NCBI RefSeq assembly: GCF_014645615.1
Contig: NZ_BMMB01000004.1
Coordinates: forward strand, 248,001-312,000
Source: Paenibacillus hunanensis
GTDB lineage: Bacteria; Bacillota; Bacilli; Paenibacillales; Paenibacillaceae
Length of the DNA stretch: 64,000 nt
Direction of reading: 5' to 3'
The translations under genes and the position numbers were made by a program. The notes under the pieces were generated by a model. That model saw only the letters and a program-made list of their open reading frames with translations. It had not been told where the DNA came from and did not search any database. Below are positions 47,826 to 55,483 of the stretch, piece by piece. Every line of letters starts with the position of its first letter. Within the stretch, counting starts at the first letter, position 1.

Positions 47826-47896
47826 TAGCTAGACTTCTCTACAATTCATCTATATCGTTCTCAATGTAATCTTGTATGGATAATCATTTATAGCTC

Positions 47897-47964
47897 AAAA
47901 TGCACCTTATTCATAAAAGCGGACAGGATAATCGAAATCCGCTCTTATGAACAGGTGCATTTTT
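47897..47964. terminator. Second, long terminator hairpin after tyrA
   Basis: AAAATGCACCT and AGGTGCATTTTT form the base. TTCATAA/TTATGAA and AGCGGA/TCCGCT continue the stem to a loop of about 14 nt. A/T runs on both sides allow termination in either direction. Confidence 0.8.
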
Positions 47965-48223
47965 CTTATGGCAGAGGAAGGTACTTTGCTCACAATCCGA
48001 TCTCGTCCATTTATAATCGAGAAGGATCACCCAGCTACATATCATTATTTAGCCATCTATACATCCCGAATCCCATCCAGCTCCACATAAAAAAATGAAA
48101 ATTCAAGAACTATTTTCTACACAAAACAGTCTAACGATTAGTAACACACTCAAGCGCTTGAGAATGAAGCTTTCATACACCATGTAACGAGGTACTTTTA
48201 TCCATAAGGGGTGTTCATCGGCA

Positions 48224-48742
48224 GTGATAGGACGGAAAAAAAGTAAAGCAAAGGAAACGCAATTCACCGAGCAAATAACCAGTATACGTGGCAAGCTATA
48301 TCGACTCGCCTACTGTTATGTCAAAAATGAACAGGAAGCGCTGGATATCGTATCGGACGCTACGTATAAGGGCTATCTTGCCTTTATGAAGGCAGATACT
48401 GTAACCTATTTTGATTCATGGATGTCGCGTATTGTTATCAATACAGCCATCGATTATATGTATCGCAGTAAGCCGATGCTAGTTTTAGAAGATTTTACTC
48501 AGGGGCTGGAGGCTCCAGTAGAGAATGTGTCAATTGAAGCGAAGATGGATTTATACAATGCACTGGATCGGCTACGACCGGAGGAGAAGACGTATATTAT
48601 TTTAAAATATTTTGTCAGTCTGTCTTTTAGAGAAATGGCAGAGGTATTAGCTGTACCTGAAAATACAGTCAAATCCCGATTTTACCGCATTATGCAGCAG
48701 CTCAAAGCCTATTTGATCGAAGGGGAGGTGGATTCGATATGA
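48224..48742 (+). CDS. ECF-type RNA polymerase sigma factor
   Basis: A 172-residue ECF sigma factor. Region 2 (about 20-85) has LYRLAYCYVKNEQEALDIVSDATYKGYLAF and the -10-binding WMSRIVINTAIDY. Region 4 (about 115-165) has LRPEEKTYIILKYFVSLSFREMAEVL and ENTVKSRFYRIMQQLK. Resembles the SigV/SigX-like groups. GTG start at 48224 behind AAGGGGTG. It overlaps the next gene by 4 nt, the usual arrangement for sigma and anti-sigma. Confidence 0.9.
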   Translation: MIGRKKSKAKETQFTEQITSIRGKLYRLAYCYVKNEQEALDIVSDATYKGYLAFMKADTVTYFDSWMSRIVINTAIDYMYRSKPMLVLEDFTQGLEAPVENVSIEAKMDLYNALDRLRPEEKTYIILKYFVSLSFREMAEVLAVPENTVKSRFYRIMQQLKAYLIEGEVDSI

Positions 48743-49602
48743 TCGGAAAAAAGCATTACGATGATATTCAGATTCCACAGCAGTTGGCTGAGGTGATGGA
48801 ACAGGCGCAGCAACGAGCAGCACAAGCACATCAGCAGCGTAAACGCCGCATTCGCTATGCTTCCGTGATTGCCGCTTGTATCGCATTATTATTCGTTAGT
48901 GCCAATATACCGAGCGTTGCGAGAGCGATGTATCCGATTCCTGTACTTGGCAGCATCGTAAAGGTGCTGCAATGGGGAGAAGGTGGAGCGATAACCGATG
49001 GAGCTCATGTTCAAACACAGGTAACCGACGAAGAGCTGCGCATTCAGTTTAGCAATGAGGGTAAAGAGCTGAGTCGTGTACCTGCTTATACAGTAGAGCA
49101 GAAGGAAGCGCCCCATCGTCTAATTTTTACGATTCAGGGGGCACGCTATCTCGACTTTGGTACAATTCGGCAAGATTTGCAGCAGCTACCTCTCGTGAAA
49201 GAGGTCTATCCGGTCATGATTCTGGATGATTCGGCTATTCGCTTTGTCGTAGAGCTGCAAAATGGAGTAGAGCATACGATTACAGAGTACCAGCAGCCTG
49301 CATCGCTGCAATTAATGTTACGAGCCTCGGATAAACAGGTACAGCCGCATGAAGTATTCGCTTTGCGCACGGCAGCCATGCCGATGAGTGAAGAAATGGC
49401 GATGCTGGAGGAAATGTATCCGCAGGAGGATGTATCCTTTATTAAAATATCTCCAGATGCATTCGTGGCTGTCATTGGCAACTACACAACAGCAGCAGAG
49501 GCAGAGCAAAAGCTAGAGCAATTAACAGCGGAAGCGACGGATGAGCCAACCTTTTATGTAGATCACTGGATGAGCGATGCCAAGCCAGCAGCGGTAAAAT
49601 AA
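48739..49602 (+). CDS. Probable anti-sigma factor, membrane-anchored
   Basis: 287 residues: a short cytoplasmic N-terminus (about 1-38, IPQQLAEVMEQAQQRA), a single transmembrane helix (about 40-58), and a large extracellular part with a DUF4179-like region followed by a compact C-terminal domain (about 230-280). The size, topology and ATGA overlap with an ECF sigma gene make it the cognate anti-sigma factor. How its signal is sensed is not evident; PrsW (18223) is a candidate protease for its processing but this is speculation. Confidence 0.75.
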   Translation: MIGKKHYDDIQIPQQLAEVMEQAQQRAAQAHQQRKRRIRYASVIAACIALLFVSANIPSVARAMYPIPVLGSIVKVLQWGEGGAITDGAHVQTQVTDEELRIQFSNEGKELSRVPAYTVEQKEAPHRLIFTIQGARYLDFGTIRQDLQQLPLVKEVYPVMILDDSAIRFVVELQNGVEHTITEYQQPASLQLMLRASDKQVQPHEVFALRTAAMPMSEEMAMLEEMYPQEDVSFIKISPDAFVAVIGNYTTAAEAEQKLEQLTAEATDEPTFYVDHWMSDAKPAAVK

Positions 49603-49771
49603 TCGAATAGATGTAAAGGTTCATCGGGTGGTTGCTGAGTCTCTATACTTATGCTATGGAGAACTAAAATACGGATATACGATTTTAATACATTTGGAAG
49701 TGGATTCATACGATAGCTCCAAGAAGCCTATTTTCATCTTACCTGTACCTTATCTATACCTAGCTATATGC

Positions 49772-49804
49772 AAACCCCCATCTGTGTAGCAATGGGGGTT
49801 TTTG
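49772..49804 (+). terminator. Terminator of the sigma/anti-sigma operon
   Basis: AAACCCCCAT pairs with ATGGGGGTTT over a 10-nt loop, followed by TTT. Confidence 0.85.
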
Positions 49805-49866
49805 CTCAATCGAAATAGCCAAATTGATAAAATAGTAAAAAACTTCAAAAATATTACCTAAAGGGG

Positions 49867-49896
49867 TTGACGAAATGAAAGCGCATACAGTATACT
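49867..49896 (+). promoter_or_regulatory. Strong promoter at the edge of the integrated element
   Basis: TTGACG (49867-49872), 18-nt spacer, TATACT (49891-49896). It points toward the converging recombinase gene and drives a short transcript ending at 49994. Confidence 0.7.
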
Positions 49897-49902
49897 TTAA
49901 CT

Positions 49903-49994
49903 ACAGTATGGTTTCTCTCCACTCCTATCCAACCACTGGAGTTTCTGAAACATGAAACTCGGCCGCTACGCTTAAAGCTAGCGGTTCTTTTTTT
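49903..49994 (+). ncRNA. Candidate small RNA of about 90 nt
   Basis: Bounded by a good promoter and by a terminator (CCGCTA at 49963-49968 with TAGCGG at 49979-49984, then TTCTTTTTTT). An internal CTCCA/TGGAG stem (49917-49941) gives a compact fold. A 15-codon reading frame begins at 49908 without an RBS and is probably not used. The 3' end lies six bases before the recombinase stop codon. Confidence 0.5.
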
Positions 49995-50000
49995 GTTAAT

Positions 50001-51491
50001 TTAGTAAAAGTAAGTACTACCTTTACGTTTAGTATACTGTACCGGTATTTCTTGAATGTCGCCCCATTTAAAGTGCACTTCAGTTGGAGAGCCAGGGATG
50101 ATTTTTTGTATCAGCAATTCAACAGATACTCGCTGTTTATCTGCTGGTAGACTTGATAATGCATCATCTGCAAGAGTTTCTAAGACATCATCATAATCAC
50201 CATATGCTTTTTTTGTAGGTAGAGGAACTTTTTCTAAGAGTTCATAAATTTCTTTTTGTCGATTCTCATACCTATTCATGAGCGCAGAGAATTGCTCTTC
50301 ATTTAATTTGCTGTTAAGGTAATAGTCATCAAATACTTTCTGTTTTGCCGCATCAAGTATTTGATATTCTTGCTGCAATTTTGCTAGAGAACTGCTTTTG
50401 GAATTGTTCTCACTGTCCTCTTTGTCAGTTAGAGCTGACATTACTTGATGCGGGGAAAAATGCTGTTTAGCTTTATCTGTGAGTAATTTAAGAACTGCCT
50501 GATCTAATGATTGTAAATCAAAGCTTGGACAGGCACACTTGCCGGTGGTGTTCTTCCTACTACAGATATACCGTCTAGTTTCTAGCCCGTGGCTAACTCG
50601 GCGAGCATGCATTTTTGACCCGCACAAGGGACAGCGCAAGATCGATGACAAAAGTTGCCTATCATGTTGACCTTTCCAAACAGTTCCTTTAGCAAAACGC
50701 ATATTTTGAATGAATTGAAAGTCAGACCATTCAATCAAGCGGTCGCAGTCTTTAAGGGGATAATGCTCGCCCTCCCAATGTTGCATGGCAGCATAAGTAC
50801 TATTAGATAATACATACCTTACTCGACGTACTGACCACTCTACACCAGATGCCATTTTAAAGCCTTTATCATTTAACCAGTTGGCTATAATAAAAGGACC
50901 CTTACCGTCTAAAGCTAATGTGAATATTTCCCGAATAATACTGGCAGCTGGTTCATCAACTACAAAATGATCGCCTTCTTTTTTTAAACCGTAAGGAGGA
51001 GGTCCACCGTTCCAACGCCCATTTTCTGCGTTGGTTTTTTTGTTTTGCATAGTAACTTGCCTAAGGTTATCACTATAGTATTCATTGAAATCCACCAAAA
51101 CGCCAGCAACAAGACGACCTGCGGGAGAATCGAAATCAAGTGATTCAGATGCAGAACATAGATCAACTCCGAAAGAGCGAATAATGTTATGAATTTTTGA
51201 GAAATCTTGTTTTAGTCTAGTCACTCGAGACAAATGATATACAACAAATTTCTTGACTCGGCTATTAGGAGTATTTATATGATCTAAAGCAGACATCATT
51301 CCAGGTCGTTTAGTATAAGGCAAACTAAATCCAGAATAATCAATATCTTTGTACACAGCCACTAGCTTAAATCCATTATAAGCACAGAACTCTTGAATTT
51401 TTTTCAACTGAGTCTGTTCAGAAATATCCACCTTATCATTTCTTTCCTCACTCTGACGAATGTAACCAATAGCTTCAATTTCCTCATTCAT
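50001..51491 (-). CDS. Large serine recombinase (phage/ICE integrase)
   Basis: 496 residues. The N-terminal resolvase domain has catalytic Ser14 in YIRQSEER and the Arg residues of VYHLSRVTRLKQD and SPAGRLVAGVL. The recombinase domain follows (about 165-280, PPPYGLKK). A zinc ribbon (CPLCGSKMHARR ... CSRKNTTGKCACPSF) and a C-terminal coiled coil complete it. It is transcribed toward the left edge of the element, so the attachment site should lie within a few hundred bases left of 50001. Base composition is A/T-richer than the host genes. Confidence 0.95.
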   Translation of the reverse strand: MNEEIEAIGYIRQSEERNDKVDISEQTQLKKIQEFCAYNGFKLVAVYKDIDYSGFSLPYTKRPGMMSALDHINTPNSRVKKFVVYHLSRVTRLKQDFSKIHNIIRSFGVDLCSASESLDFDSPAGRLVAGVLVDFNEYYSDNLRQVTMQNKKTNAENGRWNGGPPPYGLKKEGDHFVVDEPAASIIREIFTLALDGKGPFIIANWLNDKGFKMASGVEWSVRRVRYVLSNSTYAAMQHWEGEHYPLKDCDRLIEWSDFQFIQNMRFAKGTVWKGQHDRQLLSSILRCPLCGSKMHARRVSHGLETRRYICSRKNTTGKCACPSFDLQSLDQAVLKLLTDKAKQHFSPHQVMSALTDKEDSENNSKSSSLAKLQQEYQILDAAKQKVFDDYYLNSKLNEEQFSALMNRYENRQKEIYELLEKVPLPTKKAYGDYDDVLETLADDALSSLPADKQRVSVELLIQKIIPGSPTEVHFKWGDIQEIPVQYTKRKGSTYFY

Positions 51492-51523
51492 TTATTTTCT
51501 CACCCCCCTTCAGGTAAGAACGA

Positions 51524-52201
51524 TCAATATTTTCTTCTAACTTCAATCAATCTTCCAATTACAGATACTTCTTCTGATTTAATGATGTCCGGCTGAGATT
51601 TGCTATTTGAGTAACTGATCACGCAAATATCCTCCTGACATTTTATTCTACATAAAATAGCTTCCTGTCCGTTGATTGATACAACTGCAATAGAACTTGG
51701 ATCAACTTGTTTGGTTCGTACTGCAATAGCAACATCTCCTGTAGAAATAAAGTCACCTATCATCAAGTCGTTATTTACTTTGAGTGCGAAAACTTCACGG
51801 TTCGCAATATCAGATTTATGTATGTATTCGCACTCATTTGTATTTGCTGTAGCAGAATTGATGACAGGAACTTTGATCATATCTAGAGAAGCGGAGTTGT
51901 ATTCAGCTTGAAGTTCGCGAAGCTGAGTAAGTCGTTCCATTTTTTCGCGGATTTCATAAGGAGATTTTTGAATAGCAGCAGCCATGAGGAGCTTTTCAGG
52001 GTCCCCTCCAGTAACTTTAGCTAAAGCTCTATTCATCTCGTCACTACCAGGATTACCAGTTTTGCCGTTCTGGAGCTGCGAGATGTACCCCTTACTCACC
52101 GAAATACCTTCTTCAGACAATTCCTCAGATATTTTGGAAAGGGACTTTCCCGATCCAGCTATGTATGAACGTAACAATGCAAAGTAATCCAAATAAGACA
52201 C
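51524..52201 (-). CDS. Phage repressor: HTH plus degenerate S24 peptidase domain
   Basis: 225 residues. An XRE-type HTH occupies about 5-75 (LSKISEELSEEGISVSKGYISQLQNGK). The C-terminal half aligns with the LexA/CI S24 fold. The catalytic Ser of the GDSM motif is replaced (NNDLM, Leu146), and the catalytic Lys of the VKR motif is also replaced (ILCRI, Cys184). The domain can still dimerise but should not self-cleave. Divergent from the Cro-like gene across an operator array. It is most likely the master repressor. Confidence 0.85.
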   Translation of the reverse strand: MSYLDYFALLRSYIAGSGKSLSKISEELSEEGISVSKGYISQLQNGKTGNPGSDEMNRALAKVTGGDPEKLLMAAAIQKSPYEIREKMERLTQLRELQAEYNSASLDMIKVPVINSATANTNECEYIHKSDIANREVFALKVNNDLMIGDFISTGDVAIAVRTKQVDPSSIAVVSINGQEAILCRIKCQEDICVISYSNSKSQPDIIKSEEVSVIGRLIEVRRKY

Positions 52202-52243
52202 TCCTCTTTTTTTAACTTCAATATAGCGGTGCTTTCTGTTTAC

Positions 52244-52273
52244 ATTCTACTAAACGTTTCAGTAAAAAGTCAA
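52244..52273 (-). promoter_or_regulatory. Repressor (leftward) promoter
   Basis: On the minus strand TTGACT (52268-52273), 18-nt spacer, TAGAAT (52244-52249). Its spacer contains two operator half-sites. Confidence 0.65.
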
Positions 52274-52355
52274 CAATTATTGTTCGTTAAGTATTGACTG
52301 AAACGAAAATTACGTTTACTATCTACTTAACGATTCGTTTACTTTTTAGTAAACG
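52250..52355. promoter_or_regulatory. Operator array of the lysogeny switch
   Basis: Eight half-sites related to ACTNAACG or its complement lie in about 105 bp, in pairs. One pair is at 52250-52263 (ACTAAACG/CGTTTCAGT). Another is the 20-bp near-palindrome 52336-52355 (CGTTTACT...AGTAAACG). Others are near 52285, 52297, 52314 and 52325. They overlap both divergent promoters. Confidence 0.75.
52294..52322 (+). promoter_or_regulatory. Rightward early promoter
   Basis: TTGACT (52294-52299), 17-nt spacer, TACTAT (52317-52322), overlapped by operator half-sites. Drives the Cro-like gene and the early region. Confidence 0.65.
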
Positions 52356-52370
52356 GGAAGGGAGGAACAA

Positions 52371-52667
52371 ATGATTGCTGCCAATCAGAGTGTGAGATAT
52401 GCCAATGTGTTGACTGATGCAATTATCAAGACGGGTTATACCTATCAACAAGTCTCCGACAAGTGTAAGTCTTGTAACGTGTCGGTTTCAAAATCTTATA
52501 TCAGCAAACTAGCATCTGGTAATCTGTCGCCTGCTTCTGATGATGTAAATAAAGTGTTGGTTGAAGTGCTTGGTCCTAAAAGCGGTTTAACTTATGAGGA
52601 TTTAACCATTGCAAAATACAAAGAGATTATCCCTTTAGAGATTTTAGAAATGCTGAAACGGGCTTGA
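52371..52667 (+). CDS. Cro-like XRE-family HTH protein
   Basis: 98 residues dominated by one HTH (about 15-65, YTYQQVSDKCKSCNVSVSKSYISKLASG). The recognition region SVSKSYISKL is similar to SVSKGYISQL in the divergent repressor, so both may read the same half-sites. RBS GGGAGGAAC. First gene of the rightward early operon. Confidence 0.85.
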   Translation: MIAANQSVRYANVLTDAIIKTGYTYQQVSDKCKSCNVSVSKSYISKLASGNLSPASDDVNKVLVEVLGPKSGLTYEDLTIAKYKEIIPLEILEMLKRA

Positions 52668-52680
52668 GAGGGGGACTAGG

Positions 52681-52839
52681 ATGCGATCAAAAGAACAAGT
52701 TGTTAAAGACATGAACAAGCAGGGAGTTACTCCAGAAACGATTCAAAAGGAAATTGCAGCCTTAGAAGCTGAGATTTACTCATTTTTTATAAAAGGAGGT
52801 CTGCAGCGTGAAGATAGAACGCAAGCTAGAACCTTATGA
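52681..52839 (+). CDS. Small phage protein
   Basis: 52 residues, charged and helical (MRSKEQVVKDMNKQG...). RBS GGGGGACTAGG. Its 3' part overlaps the next small gene by 32 nt. Function unknown. Confidence 0.6.
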   Translation: MRSKEQVVKDMNKQGVTPETIQKEIAALEAEIYSFFIKGGLQREDRTQARTL

Positions 52840-52936
52840 ACAGCAATTTTTAATGCTGTTCTGTGAAGGCATAAGACTGGCGCATCAAAAACGCCAATTC
52901 GATAAAGAGGCGAAGACTAATTCTAAAACTGGATAA
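52808..52936 (+). CDS. Small phage protein
   Basis: 42 residues from a GTG start behind a perfect AAAGGAGGT lying inside the preceding gene. Charged, helical; function unknown. The RBS is the main support. Confidence 0.55.
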   Translation: MKIERKLEPYEQQFLMLFCEGIRLAHQKRQFDKEAKTNSKTG

Positions 52937-52970
52937 TGAGTCTTCACAAAATTTTTGGAGGAGATACACC

Positions 52971-53159
52971 ATGAACCCAACAGTAGGACGCATCGTGCAT
53001 TATCACTCAGCAAGTGGTGATCGCCCAGCGATCGTCACACAGGTCAACCAGTCCGGCACGATCATCTTAACGGTGTTTTACACCCATGAAACTCGCGCCG
53101 GTTTGGAATGCCGCGAAGGCGAGGATGTAGGCTGCTGGAGCTGGCCGCCGCGAGCATAA
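52971..53159 (+). CDS. Small phage protein, beta-rich
   Basis: 62 residues (MNPTVGRIVHYHSASGDRPA...), ending WSWPPRA. RBS GGAGGAGA. It resembles short SH3-like proteins often seen in phage genomes, but the family is not certain. Confidence 0.7.
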   Translation: MNPTVGRIVHYHSASGDRPAIVTQVNQSGTIILTVFYTHETRAGLECREGEDVGCWSWPPRA

Positions 53160-53176
53160 ATGAGGAGGGATGATGC

Positions 53177-53506
53177 ATGCACAAATCGATTGACAAGCAA
53201 GCAGCCAGTGAGCTGCTGCTGGAGCAAATAGGCAACAGTGTGTCGTTACAAGTAAAGCATATGGGTACGATCTTTGCGCGCAGCACCGGCAAACTCACGG
53301 ACGTGCGCTTTGATGATGGATTGGTCGCGCTGGAGATTGACCGTACAACCATTTATATTGCCGCTGACGCATATGGCATCGTCCACAGAGGATGCTTGCC
53401 GCGCTCGTTTTTACAACTCAACGACAAAGTAAGCCGTATTGTTTGCGAGCTTACACCGTTGCAGCAGGCGCTGAGAGGAGTAGTCGGTGGACAAGTCAAT
53501 CAGTAA
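53177..53506 (+). CDS. Hypothetical phage protein, paralog of the next gene
   Basis: 109 residues. The pattern KSIDKQAA..LL..., a mid-region LEIDRTTIYIAADAYGI and ending SRIVCEL recurs in the following gene (MDKSISKQGA..LL..., IEIERVGIRVYANAYQI, SIICDI). The two probably arose by duplication. RBS GGAGGG. Function unknown. Confidence 0.7.
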   Translation: MHKSIDKQAASELLLEQIGNSVSLQVKHMGTIFARSTGKLTDVRFDDGLVALEIDRTTIYIAADAYGIVHRGCLPRSFLQLNDKVSRIVCELTPLQQALRGVVGGQVNQ

Positions 53507-53804
53507 GCAGGGGGCAATCACACTACTGCAAACCCACTTGGACGACCGGATTAGCATCAAAGTAAGTCGTGCTGGCGTAACCTTTGCCTGCGCCAACGGG
53601 GTGCTGACTGGCACCGATGTGAGCGATCACACGGTGACAATCGAGATTGAGCGCGTAGGTATTCGAGTATATGCAAATGCATATCAGATTACCAGCGATG
53701 GAGTAGACGGAAGAGAACGCTTACAGTTCATTGATACGCACACATCAATCATATGCGACATTGCGGTATTGACTCCAAAATTAAGAACGGATGTGATTAC
53801 ATGA
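53487..53804 (+). CDS. Hypothetical phage protein, paralog of the previous gene
   Basis: 105 residues from a GTG start overlapping the previous gene by 20 nt, with RBS GAGAGGAG. Same predicted alpha-beta layout as its neighbour but diverged to perhaps a third identity. Overlaps the Rha-like gene by 4 nt. Confidence 0.7.
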   Translation: MDKSISKQGAITLLQTHLDDRISIKVSRAGVTFACANGVLTGTDVSDHTVTIEIERVGIRVYANAYQITSDGVDGRERLQFIDTHTSIICDIAVLTPKLRTDVIT

Positions 53805-54445
53805 ATCAACTGGTATATATCGAAAACAACAAGCCTGTAACAGACAGCTTGCAGGTAGCGCTCACATTCGGCAAACGGCATGCGGACGAACTGCGTAGTA
53901 TTGAACACTCTGGATTTAGTGCCGAGTTCACTGAACGCAATTTTGCGCTGAGTAATTACCGTGATAGCACGGGTCGCCGTCTCCCGAAATACATTATTAG
54001 CCAAGACGGATTCTCTATGTTGGCAATGGGCTATACTGGCGCCGCCGCTGTTCGCTTTAAGGAGATGTACATCGCGGAGTTCAACCGAATGGCTGCCAAG
54101 TTAAACGGAAACTCTTCTGGCGTGCAGGCGTTGCTACAGGCGACTCAGAACTTGATCGACACCCAAATGGTCATGGCAGAGCGTATGGACGCTGTAGAAA
54201 GCAAGGTGGACGCTCAGATCACACTCAATAGCGGACAGCAGAGGGCGCTGCAACAAGCAATCAACAAAAAGGTATGCAGTATCGAACCAATCAGCTCGGA
54301 ACGCAGGGACTTGTTCCGACAAATTCACAAGGAAGTCAAGGATCGTTGGCAGGTGGCGAGTTACAAAGACGTGCTGCGCCATGAACTGGAGGGTGTTTTG
54401 GAATACGTTAAGGCATGGGTACCGGTGCGGAGGATCGAGCTATGA
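53801..54445 (+). CDS. Rha-family phage regulatory protein with ORF6C domain
   Basis: 214 residues. The N-terminal Rha/KilA-N-like domain (about 5-95) includes SLQVALTFGKRHADELRSIE, NFALSNYRDSTGRRLPKYIISQDGF and MGYTGAAAVRFKEMYI. A short coiled coil leads to a C-terminal ORF6C-like domain (from about 140, NSGQQRALQQAINKKV). Such proteins are common phage antirepressors or early regulators. ATGA overlap with the upstream gene. Confidence 0.88.
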   Translation: MNQLVYIENNKPVTDSLQVALTFGKRHADELRSIEHSGFSAEFTERNFALSNYRDSTGRRLPKYIISQDGFSMLAMGYTGAAAVRFKEMYIAEFNRMAAKLNGNSSGVQALLQATQNLIDTQMVMAERMDAVESKVDAQITLNSGQQRALQQAINKKVCSIEPISSERRDLFRQIHKEVKDRWQVASYKDVLRHELEGVLEYVKAWVPVRRIEL

Positions 54446-54564
54446 CCTACGAGCATCTGGCACGTCTGTGGTTTAACCATCCACTTCAACACGCAATCAT
54501 CTGCCGGAACATGAAAAAGGTCGCACGCTGGAACGTGCGACCTGATCGGACGGTTAACAAATAA
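54442..54564 (+). CDS. Small phage protein with embedded hairpin
   Basis: 40 residues, starting at an ATGA overlap with the Rha-like gene. The 3' part includes a perfect 9-bp inverted repeat (GGTCGCACG at 54519-54527 with its complement at 54534-54542), so the region may act as RNA structure as well. Coding status uncertain. Confidence 0.45.
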   Translation: MTYEHLARLWFNHPLQHAIICRNMKKVARWNVRPDRTVNK

Positions 54565-54601
54565 ACTACTGAAAATTTAACACGGATCGGAGTCACAGTC
54601 A

Positions 54602-54691
54602 ATGTTGATATATGTGATTGTTGGCAATGCAGCTATTTTATGCGGAGCAGCCTGTGTGCTGTATTGGCATCTGGCTAAGGCTTGTAAATAG
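54602..54691 (+). CDS. Very small single-span membrane protein
   Basis: 29 residues, almost all one hydrophobic helix (MLIYVIVGNAAILCGAACVL...). RBS CGGAG upstream. Similar tiny membrane proteins occur in early phage regions; function unknown. Confidence 0.5.
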   Translation: MLIYVIVGNAAILCGAACVLYWHLAKACK

Positions 54692-54705
54692 AAAAGGGGT
54701 GCGGT

Positions 54706-55218
54706 ATGCGAGTGTTGCTTTTACGGGATACCCAGTACGCTAACAGAGTTGTAACTGGTAAGGTCGGCGTTTTTATTCGCCACTTAGGGGATGGGATCAT
54801 TAAGTTTCCAGCTGGCACAATGGCAGAAGTGAACAACGACGGATTCTTGGTAATCGGCGGAGATGTTACTCCATATCGCTTACCAACGGATAAACCCAGA
54901 TCGTGGGTTGAACTAATTACGCGTGATGAAGCGGACGAAGAACAGCGTTCACTTCACATTGATTTGAACAACTCTTTCGACTACTGCAAGTCGCTAGAGG
55001 ATCGGGCTAGGGATGCAGAGTATGAAGCACGTGAATGCCGTTCTGAGCTTGAGCAACTGTATTCAGACCTGCTTGGTACACAGGCAAGCATCATACGCAT
55101 TACAAGCCGTATCACGGCTATGGGGGTGATGCGTAGTGAACGAATGGAGACCCGTACCGAAGCCAGTCCACAAGCGAGTGAAAAAGACTGCCAAGCAGCG
55201 GGGCCAGATCATGGCTGA
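54706..55218 (+). CDS. Hypothetical phage protein
   Basis: 170 residues: an N-terminal beta-rich half (about 1-75), a coiled coil (about 80-135) and a polar tail that overlaps the next gene by 83 nt. RBS AAAAGGGGTG. No family recognised. Confidence 0.7.
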   Translation: MRVLLLRDTQYANRVVTGKVGVFIRHLGDGIIKFPAGTMAEVNNDGFLVIGGDVTPYRLPTDKPRSWVELITRDEADEEQRSLHIDLNNSFDYCKSLEDRARDAEYEARECRSELEQLYSDLLGTQASIIRITSRITAMGVMRSERMETRTEASPQASEKDCQAAGPDHG

Positions 55219-55483
55219 GGTCTACGCTGACGCTCTGGATCGCAGCCAAGGATATTGCGAGCGCTGCGGTAGCCCACAATGGCTTGAATGTGCCCACCTG
55301 GTACGGCGCTGGAAGCTCGATGAAACGACAGTTAACGATGTTGCTATGCTCTGCGGACCATCGGTCAACACAGGCACCTGTCATAACTGGGTGGATTACA
55401 CTGCTGAGGGGCGCAAATGGGCAGAAGGCTTGCGTAATGAGTTTTGGCAACGAGAACGTGAAAGGATGATTACGGATGGCTGA
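55136..55483 (+). CDS. HNH-type endonuclease-like phage protein
   Basis: 115 residues. CERCGSPQWLECAHLVRRW and CGPSVNTGTCHNWVD give a treble-clef arrangement of four cysteines with HLV and HNW histidines, as in HNH proteins. GTG start with RBS GGGGGTGA. Located directly before the replication protein gene, which it overlaps by 8 nt. It may process recombination or replication intermediates. Confidence 0.65.
   Translation: MNEWRPVPKPVHKRVKKTAKQRGQIMAEVYADALDRSQGYCERCGSPQWLECAHLVRRWKLDETTVNDVAMLCGPSVNTGTCHNWVDYTAEGRKWAEGLRNEFWQRERERMITDG

Larger units (their letters stand above)
47656..48223 (+). other. Intergenic region tyrA to sigma factor
   Basis: Two hairpins (47778-47825 and 47897-47964) and an A/T-rich stretch leading to the sigma factor gene. 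No protein gene is supported. Confidence 0.5.

Noticed and set aside
49908..49955. A 15-codon peptide inside the candidate small RNA
   Set aside because: No ribosome-binding site and only a few bases of leader; kept as RNA.
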